Of a DNA stretch of 64,000 nt, positions 25,329 to 37,000 are shown one piece after another; position 1 is the stretch's first letter, and every line of letters begins with the position of its first letter. The notes under the pieces are model-generated. The model saw only the letters and a program-made list of their open reading frames with translations, did not search any database and had not been told where the DNA came from. Source of the stretch: Homalodisca vitripennis (lineage: Eukaryota; Arthropoda; Insecta; Hemiptera; Cicadellidae); assembly GCF_021130785.1 (NCBI RefSeq), contig NC_060215.1, positions 117,886,501-117,950,500 of the forward strand. Reading direction: 5' to 3'. The translations under genes were made by a program, and so were the position numbers.

Positions 25329-27010
25329 GCTGACTGATATATAAGATCTGATAAGGAAATATCTAGGCTTTCAGCAGTTTTCCCTATGGTAAGGAGTGCT
25401 GTGTCGTCTGCATACATTACTGGCCAGCAATAGGCTTCAAGATACGATGGAAGGTCTGAGGTGAAGAGAATGAATAAAACAGGACCGAGAACCGAGCCCT
25501 GGGGAACACCCCGGGTAATGTTTAATGGTGCTGAAGTAACATTGTACACTGTTTCCTGGGAGGATTGTTTAATTTCAACTATTTGCATTCTTCCCTCTAA
25601 GTAGTTTTTAAACCACTTAAGTGGTGTACTTCTGATTCCCAAGTTGGCAAGCTTTTCCAAGAGGTGGTCGTGGTTGATACAATCAAAAGCTTCACTCAAA
25701 TCCAAAAAGGTGGTAGTGATAGTATTCCCCCTTTCAATGTTGTCAACTATGTTCTCTACCAACTCTACTAGTGCAGTCATTGTTGATTTCCCAGTCTTGA
25801 ACCCATGTTGTCTAGTGGGCAGCATATGGCTGACACTGAGGTGTTGTACAAGACATGCTAATACTATCTTCTCTATTATTTTTGAAATGGTTGGAACTAC
25901 AGAAATTGATCTAAAATTTGATATTTTATCTTTTTTCCCCTGTTTGTGTAAGGGATAAACTTTTGATGTCTTTAGTTGTGGAGGAAAAACACCTTGCAAA
26001 AGAGATTTATTGATGATGTCCACCAGAGGATGGCACAGTTCATCCTGAAATTGTTTTAATAGTCTGGCAGAGATGTCATCTATCCCAGCTGATAAAGATG
26101 ATTTCATTTTGTTTATGATTTCGTTGACTTCTTTATGAGAGGTGGGAGTGAAGGAAATAAGAAGACTTTTTGGATTTTGTCGGTATATATCTGTCCTGAT
26201 GGTCCTGGTGGTGTTTGGTGGATTATTTGTTTTTAAGATTTCTTCAGCCACAGTAGTGAAGTAGTAATTGAAGTGATCTGCAACTTTGGTGGCATCTGTA
26301 ACAATTTCACCTGAGATGTCAAGTTTCCAAGAAAGCTCTTCACTCTTCTTGCACACAGCTCTCTCACGATTTATTATTTGCCATAATGTTTTGCTTCTGT
26401 TGGTAGATTCTGATATGAAAGCTTCACTTGCTTCCCTTCTAACAGATTTTAATTTAAGATCATACTCTTTCTTCAAGAGAGCTGCATGAACTTTATCAGT
26501 CTCTTGATTACTAAGAAGGAATCTGTTGTTTGCTTCGATAAATTGCTTCCGGAGGTGATTCACATCTGGGTTTGACAATTTGGTCTTGTTGTATGTCCTT
26601 TTTAGTTTTGTTTTTCTGTAAGGGCATGAGATGTCTAAAATTGTTGTTAAGGTATTGATGAAAATTTCGTATGCCTTGTCAGCATTATCAGCTTGGTAAA
26701 CTCTATCCCAGTTTAGACATGTTATAAGGTCTTTGAATGTGGCAAGGTTATGTACACTGAAAATGATACGTCTAGTTGTTGGTACTGTAATCATTTTGGT
26801 AAGGATCTCTAATGTAGTTAGTTGGCCAGTATGGTCGGACAAGCCGCTAATCACAATTTCAACATTCACTAAGGACTTGTCAAGGTTAGTACATACAACG
26901 TCAATAGATGAAAACAAAGTGCTTGTGATCCTAGTTAGTGGAATGACAAGTCTTAGCACATTGTATGATCTGAGAAGGTTATTTGGTAGATGTTTGTCAT
27001 TTGTATCCAA
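25259..27010 (-). CDS. Reverse transcriptase of the minus-strand retrotransposon, open for 583 codons
   Basis: A single open frame runs from the endonuclease end (SGLSDHTGQL, about residue 55) through the RT palm: KVYPLHKQGKKDKISNFRSI, then TTFLDLSEAFDCINHD (motif A), RGVPQGSVLGPVLFILF (motif B) and YADDTALLT (motif C, the catalytic YADD). It would copy the element's RNA at the nicked target. The frame is lost shortly after YADD, and 24801-25328 continues it in another frame. All three RT catalytic motifs are intact. The single break suggests recent loss of activity, or an assembly or sequencing indel. Confidence 0.85.
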   Translation of the reverse strand: MDTNDKHLPNNLLRSYNVLRLVIPLTRITSTLFSSIDVVCTNLDKSLVNVEIVISGLSDHTGQLTTLEILTKMITVPTTRRIIFSVHNLATFKDLITCLNWDRVYQADNADKAYEIFINTLTTILDISCPYRKTKLKRTYNKTKLSNPDVNHLRKQFIEANNRFLLSNQETDKVHAALLKKEYDLKLKSVRREASEAFISESTNRSKTLWQIINRERAVCKKSEELSWKLDISGEIVTDATKVADHFNYYFTTVAEEILKTNNPPNTTRTIRTDIYRQNPKSLLISFTPTSHKEVNEIINKMKSSLSAGIDDISARLLKQFQDELCHPLVDIINKSLLQGVFPPQLKTSKVYPLHKQGKKDKISNFRSISVVPTISKIIEKIVLACLVQHLSVSHMLPTRQHGFKTGKSTMTALVELVENIVDNIERGNTITTTFLDLSEAFDCINHDHLLEKLANLGIRSTPLKWFKNYLEGRMQIVEIKQSSQETVYNVTSAPLNITRGVPQGSVLGPVLFILFTSDLPSYLEAYCWPVMYADDTALLTIGKTAESLDISLSDLIYQSAWLRNTVIIMTWFLMNAKPNKLF

Positions 27011-27520
27011 AACAAAACAACAAATGTTTGTTGTTGTTTGTTACTGTCAACATTCAAATCTCCAACAGTGCAGATCCCTTTATTGTATGCTGGAACTGTA
27101 CCCAGTGCTGCGGCAATTAGTACAAGAGCCTCACTGATTGAACTGCTAGATGGTCGATACATTCCTATTAAAATTAGAGATCCATTTCCAGTTGTTACTT
27201 TAATAGCAGCCATTTCACAGACGAGCTCTTGACTCAGGTTTTCTATACAATGGGTGTCAATGAGGAAAGTATCATTATCGAGCTTGTAGATTGGTACTCC
27301 ACCTTTTTGATGATGTTCCCTACAGTAGGCTGCCACAGGAATGTAGTTATTCAGTGTTGCTTGTGGCAGGAAGTCTTTTGAACAGCCATGCTCAGAAATC
27401 ACTACTATATCCGGTTTGGCAAGCTCAAGGTAGTGATTCAGCCTTTCTAACTTGTTACTGAGCCTATCTACATTTTGGTGAATTATCTTTGCTTTTTTAG
27501 GCTGGAGTTTAGAAATATTT
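26953..27520 (-). pseudogene. Endonuclease domain of the minus-strand retrotransposon
   Basis: It reads IIHQNVDRLSNKLERL, DIVVISEHG (catalytic glutamate block), GGVPIY and IGMYRPSSSS, then VGDLNVDSNK (the Asp/Asn block), in the frame of 26953-27402 and just upstream. A frame change near 27010 links it to the next block, where SGLSDHTGQL carries the Asp-His pair. This is the APE-type endonuclease of non-LTR elements. Confidence 0.8.
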
Positions 27521-27599
27521 GGCTTTCTTGATTTATTTTCTGTTTGTGTCTTGGTTTGGGGCTGAAGTCTAAAAAATGGTGGCGTTGAGATTGCTCATA

Positions 27600-28270
27600 G
27601 GGGTCACAAGAAGATTGAGCCTGAAGACTGTTGGTTTCGGAAGAATTTGAGTTATTTTTAGTAGATATGTTTTCTCCTGCGGTTATATCATCATAGTTCT
27701 GAGGGCATTGGGGTTTATTTTTTTGGTTTGCTTAATTTCATTTTTAGATAGTGGGGTAAAACAACATCAGATCCATCTGAATACCTATGGATGTCTGGGT
27801 ATACTGTGATTTTCTGTGTGCCAGTCATGTGTGTTAATTGAGTGTAGTAGAGATTGTGATGTGACCCAGAGTTGTTTGTATTGGTCAGAACTGGCAGGGT
27901 TCCTAGTTCTGCCTTTGTGCTGCCAGGATCTGTCTGTGATCATTCAACTCTTCTTCTGTGTATGAATTCATCTGTCTTACCCATTTACTAAGTGTATCAG
28001 TGCTTACAGGTGTAATGTAAGTGAATGATTTGGTATGTCGAGAAATGGCTACAATACAGTGTGGCAGGGAATCATATATATTCTGCTTTTTTTGACATAC
28101 GGATCACTGCCACATGGTCTGCTTGCTTCCCTTGAAATTAATGCACCGTAGAGACGTTATACCCCAGGCTGCTGAGCTCTCTCTTCTCGAACTGTTTGAA
28201 AACAAGTATTTTACAATGGTCTCTGTTTATCTGCAGATTGTTAATATCATCCAGGTTAAGTGTTGTAAAA
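27600..28270 (-). pseudogene. ORF1 remnant of the minus-strand retrotransposon
   Basis: Pieces in different frames include DDINNLQINRDHCKILVF, then a segment RHTKSFTYITPVSTDTLSKW and EEELNDHRQILAAQRQN. Their place upstream of the endonuclease fits ORF1, and no other function is apparent. Stops and frame changes are frequent. Confidence 0.45.
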
Positions 28271-29139
28271 AAATTTTTACTGTGTTTTAGTCATTACTAA
28301 AAGATCTTTCTAAGATTATATTAAAGATATATTGTTTACTGTTAAAGTTTTTTGAATTTTAATCAGTGACATCAAATTTTAAGTATGCTAAGAAGTTTTT
28401 TATCATTTGGTCTGGTAAGTTTTGTCAGTGCCAAAGTTTGAGATAACTTATTATACTTTATTTTTGATTTCAAACATTTTTGTGTTGAAGCTAAGGTTGG
28501 CTCATGGGTTGAGTTGAAGTGAGTAAATAATTCCGCTAGTGGTAACCAGTGTGAGCTGAGTTGGCAAGCGGCAGTTACCCGATCACCAAACCAATAGTAC
28601 TACTCTGAGCTGGCTGATTGCAAGGTCACGTGTAGTTTATATTGAGTTAGAGTAAATAAAGTGATTGTTAACCTTAAGCGTTGGCCCATAAGAACAATGT
28701 TAAACTTCAGAAACTTTTACGCTCTTGTGTTTGGTCTAAGGATTGCAGAAAATGCCCCATATTAAAGGTTTAATATGCATCCAACCGTATTTTAGTTTTT
28801 TTTTTTTTGTAAAGCCTATACTTTTTGAATATGTAAACAGTGAATTAAAAGAGTGACTTGAATTTTTCCTGGATAACCAATAATTAAAATGTGATATTCA
28901 AACATTCCCGGACATGAAACTGTCTTTGAAGAAGAAAAGAATTGTTAGTTCATTTTACAGGCTTGAGACAGTATGAGGCCGCATTAAAAGTACTGTATTT
29001 ACAATACCAATATTAACGTAATAGGGCAATAATTAAATATTTAAACTGAGGACAGCAGTAGATTTGAATAGTTTATTTTGGGAGATGCCTAACAAATGAT
29101 ATCTTGTCGTCCTTGTGATCATCACTAAAAAAAGCATTT
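28271..29139. other. No gene recognised; contains one CACGTG
   Basis: A canonical E-box CACGTG lies at 28627-28632, about 2.4 kb upstream of the ATIC start codon. Whether it belongs to the ATIC promoter cannot be told, because the transcription start is not visible. Confidence 0.4.
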
Positions 29140-29836
29140 TTATAATTAAATGTCTTGTCTTTTACACTTTCCAAACTCAAAACTGACACATACTTGACAC
29201 ACACACACATACTTATACAATTATCTATATTAAAATTACAAGATCTTCGAGACTATCACTCACTCATTCTGTTGCACGCTCTTTTAAATACAAATTGTCC
29301 CAGTTATCTTTCAAACAACTTTCAATTTATGTCTGAAATAAGTGAACGAAGTACATCCTTATTATCTATACCAATTCATCGAACAACTACCTTTAGTAAG
29401 TCGTTTACAGTTTCTGCCTGCCGATTGTGGAATGCCTTACCTATAAACATCAGAGCCATTGATAAGCGCGCTCGCTTTGGGGCGGAGGTCAGGGCCTTGA
29501 TGCTGAGGGCTCAGGGGGTATAGCGGTTGGCGGTTTTGGAATGTGTTACTTAGGGCAACTGAATGCAAGTTGAATGAATGCATGCGTGTATGTCTTATTA
29601 TAGTTTTGTAAATATTTATAAAGTTACATTAATTATAGATGTTGTTTTTTATTATTTTAAAGCTAAGATTCTTTTAATGTATAAGGTAAATAAATAGATT
29701 TATTTTTAGTTATACATGTATATGTATGTTAGTTTAATTTTTTACGAGGTTAAGTGGTAGAGAGGACTTTATAGTCCTAACTTCGCCTCTAATAAAGACA
29801 TTTTTCATTTCATTTCATTTTCATTTCATTTTACTT
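29140..29836 (+). mobile_element. 5'-truncated non-LTR retrotransposon fragment
   Basis: The open frame 29155-29523 matches the end of a CR1-like ORF2: LRDYHSLILLHALLNTNCPS, YLSNNFQFMSEISERS, PIHRTTTFSKSF and CRLWNALPINIRAI. It is followed by about 270 bp of untranslated sequence and a tail: AATAAAGACATTT, then (TTTCA)n to about 29836. The same type of tail ends the element at 42.76-44.64 kb. Only the last part of the protein is present. Confidence 0.75.
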
Positions 29837-31032
29837 TACTTGGGTCTTTAGTGAACCCATGGTACACAACCTGCACGTCCAACAGCAAGAAGTATTTCTG
29901 TCATAGTTAGCAGGTCGCGATTGCAAAATTAACTATGTTAAAGTGGTTTGTTGAAGAAAACCTAGGTTTTTAAAACATTAGAATATGTCTGTCACTGGAA
30001 AAAATACACTGGTATACTAACACTTATAAATCAAGGCCAGCTGCATCAGCTAAAATAACTGGATTGGGATAGAATAATTAATTTACATGTAACATGCAAG
30101 GCAACAGGAAAGCCACGAGTTGTGTCATACTGGCTATGTCAGTGACTGCCCCCTCACCACCTGCTGCTAGAACCAAGGTGACAACGCTCACATTAAAGCA
30201 ATGAGACAGCCCTTACTATGCAGTCTTGGTCTGGACAGGTTAAATGTGCCCGGGTATAGTCATAAGAGATTTGTTATGGACTTATTCAAAATACATTAAA
30301 TTTATCCTTTGAACATAATGATGAAAACATTTCTGCATCTCATGTAAACAACAAAATTTTATAAAGTGTTTCTGAGTATTTTTTGAATAAATTGAAGAAT
30401 TTTGATAGGGAAGCATTTGATTAAACTTAAGTTACAGCATAGCCGTAGTTTCTCTCAAAAAGTTAACATATGGTATTAAACTTCTATAATTTGTATCGAG
30501 TGCTTTTACAATGTATCTTAATATGTTTAATTAGATTGTTTGTTAATATATGCATCCGTGTTGTAAAAAGGCAAAGTGATGGTACATTTCAGATGTTTTT
30601 AACTTTAAGAGAAATTCATTCAATGCTTCTTACACCTATTTTGTCAAGTAAAATTTGTTTATATTTTTTAAATATTTTTTTATTGATCCTAATATCCTAA
30701 AATTAAACCTTTCAACCCCTACATAACAAAATATTTCTTCGAAAGTCATAAGAGATTCATATGAATTTTAGAAAAGTACATTTGATTATTATAGGTTAAT
30801 TTTGTTTGTTACATTGTATTCTTGTATGGTTATAAGTTAAATTAATTTAAGTTTATTCTTGCATTATAAGAAAAGATACATAGCAAGTGTAAAGTTTTTA
30901 CAATTTATGACAATTAAGAATGTTTAAAGAAAATTGAATTTTACATTTAAGAACTGTTGTAAGAGCTTTGCATGTCTCATAGTTCATGAAAGATTTTGTT
31001 GCTGAAATTAACTAATACATTGCTATTTTCAG
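29837..31032. other. Upstream flank of the ATIC start exon
   Basis: No ORF with support. The ATIC 5' UTR or promoter may lie here, but no exon or core promoter could be identified. A somewhat GC-richer patch is at about 30100-30250. Confidence 0.4.
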
Positions 31033-31055
31033 GAGGAAAAGAATTATCTTCAACT

Positions 31056-31074
31056 ATGGCATCTAAGAATTTAG
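31056..31074 (+). CDS. ATIC: ATIC exon with start codon
   Basis: It encodes MASKNL plus one base and ends at GTAAGT. The start is chosen because it joins in frame to exon 2, matches the usual six-residue lead before ALFSVSD, and has A at -3 and G at +4. A good acceptor (TGCTATTTTCAG, ending 31032) just upstream suggests that the 5' UTR is spliced to an earlier non-coding exon. Confidence 0.9.
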
Positions 31075-34000
31075 GTAAGTGTTTAAATCTTATTTTCTTA
31101 CAAAGGCCTACTTTGTTTAGATCTCTTATTGGGAACTATTAAACAAAAAAAATTAATTAAATTTCATTGTGAGTTAGTTTTCTTGAGATATTTAAAATAT
31201 GTACAAGATTTATGTGGTCTATATATGAATATAGTTCCAAGTTTTTATTTTTGTTGTTATATGGAATAAAACATTTGAGGATGAGATTTGTGTGAAAAAT
31301 GGGAATATTTTGTCATAGTTAACCTTGCTTAGTTTCCTGACCTTTTGCTTTGGCTTAAGACATCCCCCCTCCGGAACATCAGTTTTAACTTTTCATTTAA
31401 CCTTTTTATTCTTCATCTACAGATTGATAAGGATGGAACATTTTTACAATATGTATATGAAAAATGATTGAATAGAGTGATAAATTGTTATATATAAAAA
31501 TGTAATTTTCTTCAGTTAATTTAATTTAAAAAATGACATTTTCTGTCATTACTTCTCAAAAACCTTGCCATTTTCTGAAAACATAACTCACGTATATTGC
31601 AAAAGAATAGCATTCTTATTTCTAGTTATTTTTCTTTGTGATTACATTTCCAAAATTTATATTTTAAATGTTTATAAATCCTCGTGAAGTGATAACAAAT
31701 TGTTTAATATTTTGTCTATCTTCAGAGATGTTATGTTAAAGAGAAATTACTCTGAAATAAAAACATTGATCCAACCAAAAACCAATTGCATTACCTTAAC
31801 CGTGTCAGAACCAGAATATATTGTATATTTAGTAACAATAGCTTTATTCAGATAAAATGTACATAAGTGTACCTTGAATAGTGTCATTTGTAATTTCTAA
31901 TTACAGTGTGTTCTAAAACTAGGTCTTACGTACTACACAATCATTTTACAAAATGTATCTACATGTTGTAAAACTTATCAATTGAATATAATACTTACTT
32001 ACTTACTGCCGTGGCTCCTGGTACCCAAGGTGGTACTTTGCCTCGCCAACACACTGCCTCCAGATCTCTCTATCCATTGCCTCTTCTTCCCTTCTTCCCA
32101 GTTTTCTTATGTCTCTTCTGATCTGGTCTCGCCATCTCAACTTGGGCCTTCCTGGTGGTCTTCTGCCCTCCGGATTGTTTACAAGGACGTTCTTGACTAA
32201 GGAGTTGTCCTCCTTCCTTAGTAAATGGCCAGCCCATCTCATTCTCCTACTTCTCACCTCGGCCACTATGTCTGGGTCCATATATAGTTGCCTCAACTCC
32301 ACATTATGCTTTATCCTCCACTCTCCATCTTCAAGGGTTGGCCCATAGATTTTTCTCAATAATTTGTTCTCAAATACTATCAAACGTTTTTCTGTTTTTT
32401 TACTTAACACCCAGTTTTCTGAGCCATATAACAGAACTGGTCTTATAATGGTTTTATATATACGGAGTTTGGTCTTGTGTGATAGTAGTCGAGAGCTTAA
32501 TAGCTTGTGGCATGCTGATAAACTTCTGTGTGCTGCATTTATCCTTTGTTGTATTTCCATGTCTTCTTCATTATTATTCGTCAGCATTACTCCCAAATAA
32601 GTGAAGTTGTTTACTTTTTCAAATTTGTGCCCTTCTATTTCTATATTATTCTCATTGTTTATTTGGGTTGTTCTCCCACACTCCATTATTTTGGTTTTCT
32701 CTTCATTTATGCTTAAACCAACTTTTTGTGTATGGTTTAGGAGTTTTGCGACCAGCACTTCCAGCTCTTCTTTACTCTTCGCTATTATTGCAACATCATC
32801 CGCAAATGCAAGAACATTTATTTTGGTCCCTATTGTAATTCCAGCTTCTGTTTGTCTTACTTCTTGTAATGCTTCCTCTAAAGCTAAATTAAATAGCAAT
32901 GGGGACAATCCATCCCCCTGTCTTACGCCTGTGCTTACATCATACTTTTCCGAGATTTCCCCATTTATCTTAACCTTGCATCTAGATCCTGATATGCATG
33001 ATTTTGACAAGTTTATTAATTTGTTGGGTATTCCATACTTTTCCATAATCTTCCAGAGTCTTCTTCTACTAATCGAGTCATATGCTTTGGAGAAATCAAT
33101 AAAAAGGCATAGAAAGGATTTATTGAATTCATGGTATTTGGCAATTGCCTCCTTCAGTATGAATATCTGATCGGTAGTTGATCTACCTCTAGTAAAGCCT
33201 GCTTGGTGGTCACCTATTATATTGGATGTATACTCCTCTAATCTTTTTTGTAAAATCTTTGATAGCACTTTGTAGGTACAGTTTAGGAGAGAAATTCCTC
33301 TGTAGTTGGTGCACTCTTTTTTGTCACCTTTCTTATGGACAGGGATGACTATCGCTTCCTTCCATTCATTTGGAATCACTTCTTTTTCCCAAATATTCAG
33401 AATCAATTTGTGAATCTCCTTCGCTAGTCTTGCCCCTCCTGCTTTAATCAATTCTGATGATACTGAATCCTCTCCTGGAGCTTTATTGTTTTTTAATTCC
33501 TTGATTGCATTTTCTACTTCTTGTAGTATTGGATCTGGGACCATTGGTTCCACATTTTGATATACTTCCTCGGTTTCCTCTTCCTCTTCCTCCAATGCTT
33601 CTACATTCAAGAGATCTTTAAAATACTCTTGCCATACTTGTATCCCTTCTTTGCTCTGTATCACTAGTTCCCCAGATTTGTTTTTGATTCCATATGGCAT
33701 TGGGCTGTATCCCTTCCTGAAAAATCTCACAGATCGATAAAAGTCTCTGCTATTGTTTGCCGTCCTATCCTGTTCCGCTTTCTCTAGGATTTTGTTCACC
33801 CATTCCCTCTTTTTTCTCCTGAGTGTTTTTACCGTTTCTCTTGAGCGTTTTTTATATTCTTCCCTATCTCTTGCCTGTTTCCTGTTGAGCCAAGTCTCTT
33901 TCCCTTCCTTTCTTTGCACCACTTTTTCTTTGCATTTTTCGTCAAACCATGGTTTTTTGTTCTTCCTTTCATTCTTTCCACACACATCTTTTGCACAGTT

Positions 34001-37000
34001 TTGTAGGGTTTCCTTTATGTTTGTCCAGCCCCTTTCAATTTTATCTTCCTCTGGGTTTCCTTGAGCTAAGTTACTTAGGGCTTGGAAACGGTTTTGACAG
34101 TTTAAGTTGGAAATCTTTCCTTATTTTTTTCATTTCTTAGATGATCCAAATTAACATTTATTGAGGTTCTCTGTTTTGATTGTTTCTCTATCTTAATTCT
34201 CTGTAATAGATTGACTAGAACTAGATAGTGGTCTGATCCACATTCCGCTTTCCTTATGCTACGTACATTGGTGATATGACTAGAATGCCTGAGATCTGTC
34301 AGAACGTGGTCTATTTGATTTTTTGTGATGCCATTCGGTGATGTCCATGTGGCTTTGTGTATGTCTTTCCTTGGAAAAAATGTGCTCATTATCTTCATGT
34401 TTACTGCCCATGTCAGGCTCAACAGTCTCATACCGTTGTCATTGCTGTTTGCATGTAAGCTATTTGATCCTGCAACACTTTTCCATACTTGTTCTTTGCC
34501 AATTTTTGCATTTAAGTCCCCCATTATTATCTTTGTGTCATAGCTGGGAAGTTTTCTATACTCTTCCTCGATCCTTTCATAAAAAGCATCCTTTATGTCG
34601 TCTTCCGCATCTTCTGTGGGCGCATACACACTCATAACAGATATATTCTTAAACCTACCCTTAATCCTAATTATACACAGTCTTTCATCTTTGGCTTCGA
34701 AACATATCACAGTACTCTCAATCTTCCTGCTTACAGCAAATCCTACTCCTCTTTGGTATCTTCCTTCCTCATTTCCACTATAATATATTATATAATCTTT
34801 GGTATTTAGCTTTCCTGCTATTGGCCATCTGGTCTCTTGTAGAGCTACCAGATCCATCTCATATTTACTAAGCTCCTCCGACAGTATGTCAATGGCCCCA
34901 TATATGAATATAATACTTTCCTTAATTAAATAATCCCTTAATATATTCTTGAATTTATTAATGTTGCATGCTATTGTTATTAAATAACTATTAAAGTGAA
35001 AAACAAAGTAAACCAATCAGGATTTCAGTATTTGAGTCAACAATTAATTAAATAACAGAGTTGTCTCATTTATAAGTTAATAATTATTATTTCATGTAAT
35101 TTGTAAACTGGAAAAGTATGTAGGCTATGATACTTTATGTTACTCTTATAAATTAATAGACCATTGTCTAGGGCAGGTTAATTGGTCTGAAAATGTATTT
35201 AGTTACACTGCTTTTTGATAAAATATTGTATTAACTTTAGATCTTAAGTTAGATTATAGTACATTAGAAAAATTCTAACAGCTTTATCTAAAAAATAAAT
35301 AGCTGAATGGTTTTTATAGAAATAATGAATTTAATATAAGATAATCCAGTGTACAATGTTCACTTCTTTTCCATTTACATGTTGGGTGTTTGCAGCCTTG
35401 TTCAGCGTGTCAGATAAGCAAGGACTGGACTCTCTAGCCAGAGGGCTGGCTCAGATGGGCTACACCCTAGTGGCATCTGGAGGAACTGCCCAACAACTTC
35501 GCAAAGCTGGTCTCACAGTCGTTGATGTCGCCACCGTCACTGGTGCTCCTGAAATGCTTCAAGGCCGTGTTAAAACACTTCACCCTGCTATTCATGGAGG
35601 TAAATATAATAAATATTTGCATGTTTTTTCGAACATAAACATGACTGTGTAAGAAAATTAATATTCTCTTCAATCTCCTGTGCTAATGCATTTTTAGTAA
35701 TAAGATAAATAAAATAAATAAGAATTATGAAACTCATTGAAATGTGCTTAGAATTCGTACGATATTTCATGCCTATTCATACCTTTTGTATAGAGTGTAC
35801 AGAACCAACCTGCCACCACACCTTGCTGGAACTTATTGGATTGAAAATGAGCTGTATTTTCAATTAAGGTGGTTTTGAAGATACTTAGATACAACCAGTA
35901 ATTAAAATGCTACAGATTTAGGTTGCTTTTACCGTATTTAAGAGAAACTAATTTTAGTCTGAAATGTAACAGAAACTAATTTTAGTCTGAAACGTAACAG
36001 AAACTAATTTTAGTCTGGAACGTAACAGCATCAACTACCACCCGTTTTCTAGTGAGTGGTTGACATGACAACTGTCTAAACCTTAAGAGATGGTGGATAG
36101 GCATTATTGTCATCATATTTCCATTATAAACCGAAAGATTGGTATAACCATTGTACAAGGGTTATTCCAAAAGTAAGGTCTGGTTAAAAGAAATCAAATT
36201 TTTTCCAAAACAATTATCTGTGTATCCCTTACATCTTTCTCTATTTTTCTACACAATTTCCATACTTATTTAAACATTTGTCACATCGTTCAACAAGCTT
36301 TTGAATGCTTAAGTTGTAGAAATCGGCCATCCGTGAAGATAACCTGTCTTTAACTGCTTCTTTCACTTCATCATCTGTGTCAAAGTGCTTACAGGGAAGA
36401 AACTCATTTAGGAAGCGGAACAAGTGAAAGTCACTTCATGCTAAGTCCGGACTGTATGGTAGGTGGTTCATCTGTTCCCATCCAAATTTCTTTGATTAGA
36501 GTTTGCGTTTCTTTTGCAGTATTAGGTCTGGGATTGTCACGCAACAACAACACTCCAGACGACGAAAGACCACGTCGCTTATTCTGGATTGCACGGCGAA
36601 GTTTAGTCAGGGTAGTGCAGTAGGCAGCTTTATTGATCGTTGTCCCTCTTTCCATAAAGTCGACCAACAATACTCCAAGTCTATCGGTCGCCATAACCCT
36701 GTGTGTTGAGATTGTCTGCTTTGCCTTAATCTAGACTGGCGATGACGTGTGATGCCATTCTATTGACTGACGTTAAGGTTCAGGGGGTTATGTGAGAAAC
36801 CCATGTCCCATCCCCTGTGACAATATGGTCCAAAAGACTGTCACCTTCCTTATGATATCACTCCAGAAAAGCAAGAGCAGAAGCTATTCTTTTAATTCGT
36901 TGGGATTCAGTAAGTAGCCCGGGAACCTAACGGGCGCTCAATTTTTGAAAATTCAAATATTCAGATACAATTATTCTGTATAAAGTTGTTCTACTCACAT

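Larger units (their letters stand above)
24420..28270 (-). mobile_element. Jockey/CR1-group non-LTR retrotransposon on the minus strand
   Basis: About 3.85 kb reading right to left: ORF1 remnant (about 28270-27600), endonuclease (about 27520-26900), RT (about 26500-24830), C-terminal region (25328-24579), then a 3' UTR ending in AATAAAGGAGTTTGTCTAT and a (TTGTCTA)n tail at about 24445-24425. A 5'-truncated relative with the same tail unit is at 53490-53820. Only a few frameshifts separate the coding blocks, so it is much younger than the 21-kb remnant. No target-site duplication was identified. Confidence 0.85.
31997..34904 (-). mobile_element. RTE-type non-LTR retrotransposon, 5'-truncated, in ATIC intron 1
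   Basis: A 2.9-kb minus-strand insertion bounded by a perfect 14-bp duplication. Its 3' end is a short (AAGT)n tail (plus strand ACTTACTTACT from 31997). Coding order is endonuclease then RT, in one protein interrupted by a single frameshift near 34100. The 5' truncation removes the start of the endonuclease. Tetranucleotide tails and a single ORF of endonuclease plus RT are features of the RTE clade. The intact duplication and near-intact frame suggest a fairly recent insertion. It is antisense to ATIC. Confidence 0.9.

Noticed and set aside
24935..27232. Several plus-strand open frames
   Set aside because: They are shadows of the minus-strand retrotransposon ORFs, which carry the real RT motifs.
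32003..34904. Plus-strand open frames over the RTE element
   Set aside because: Antisense shadows of the endonuclease and RT frames.
35356..35395. Alternative ATG upstream of ATIC exon 2
   Set aside because: It lies in intron sequence containing the acceptor. The spliced start at 31056 gives the conserved N terminus.
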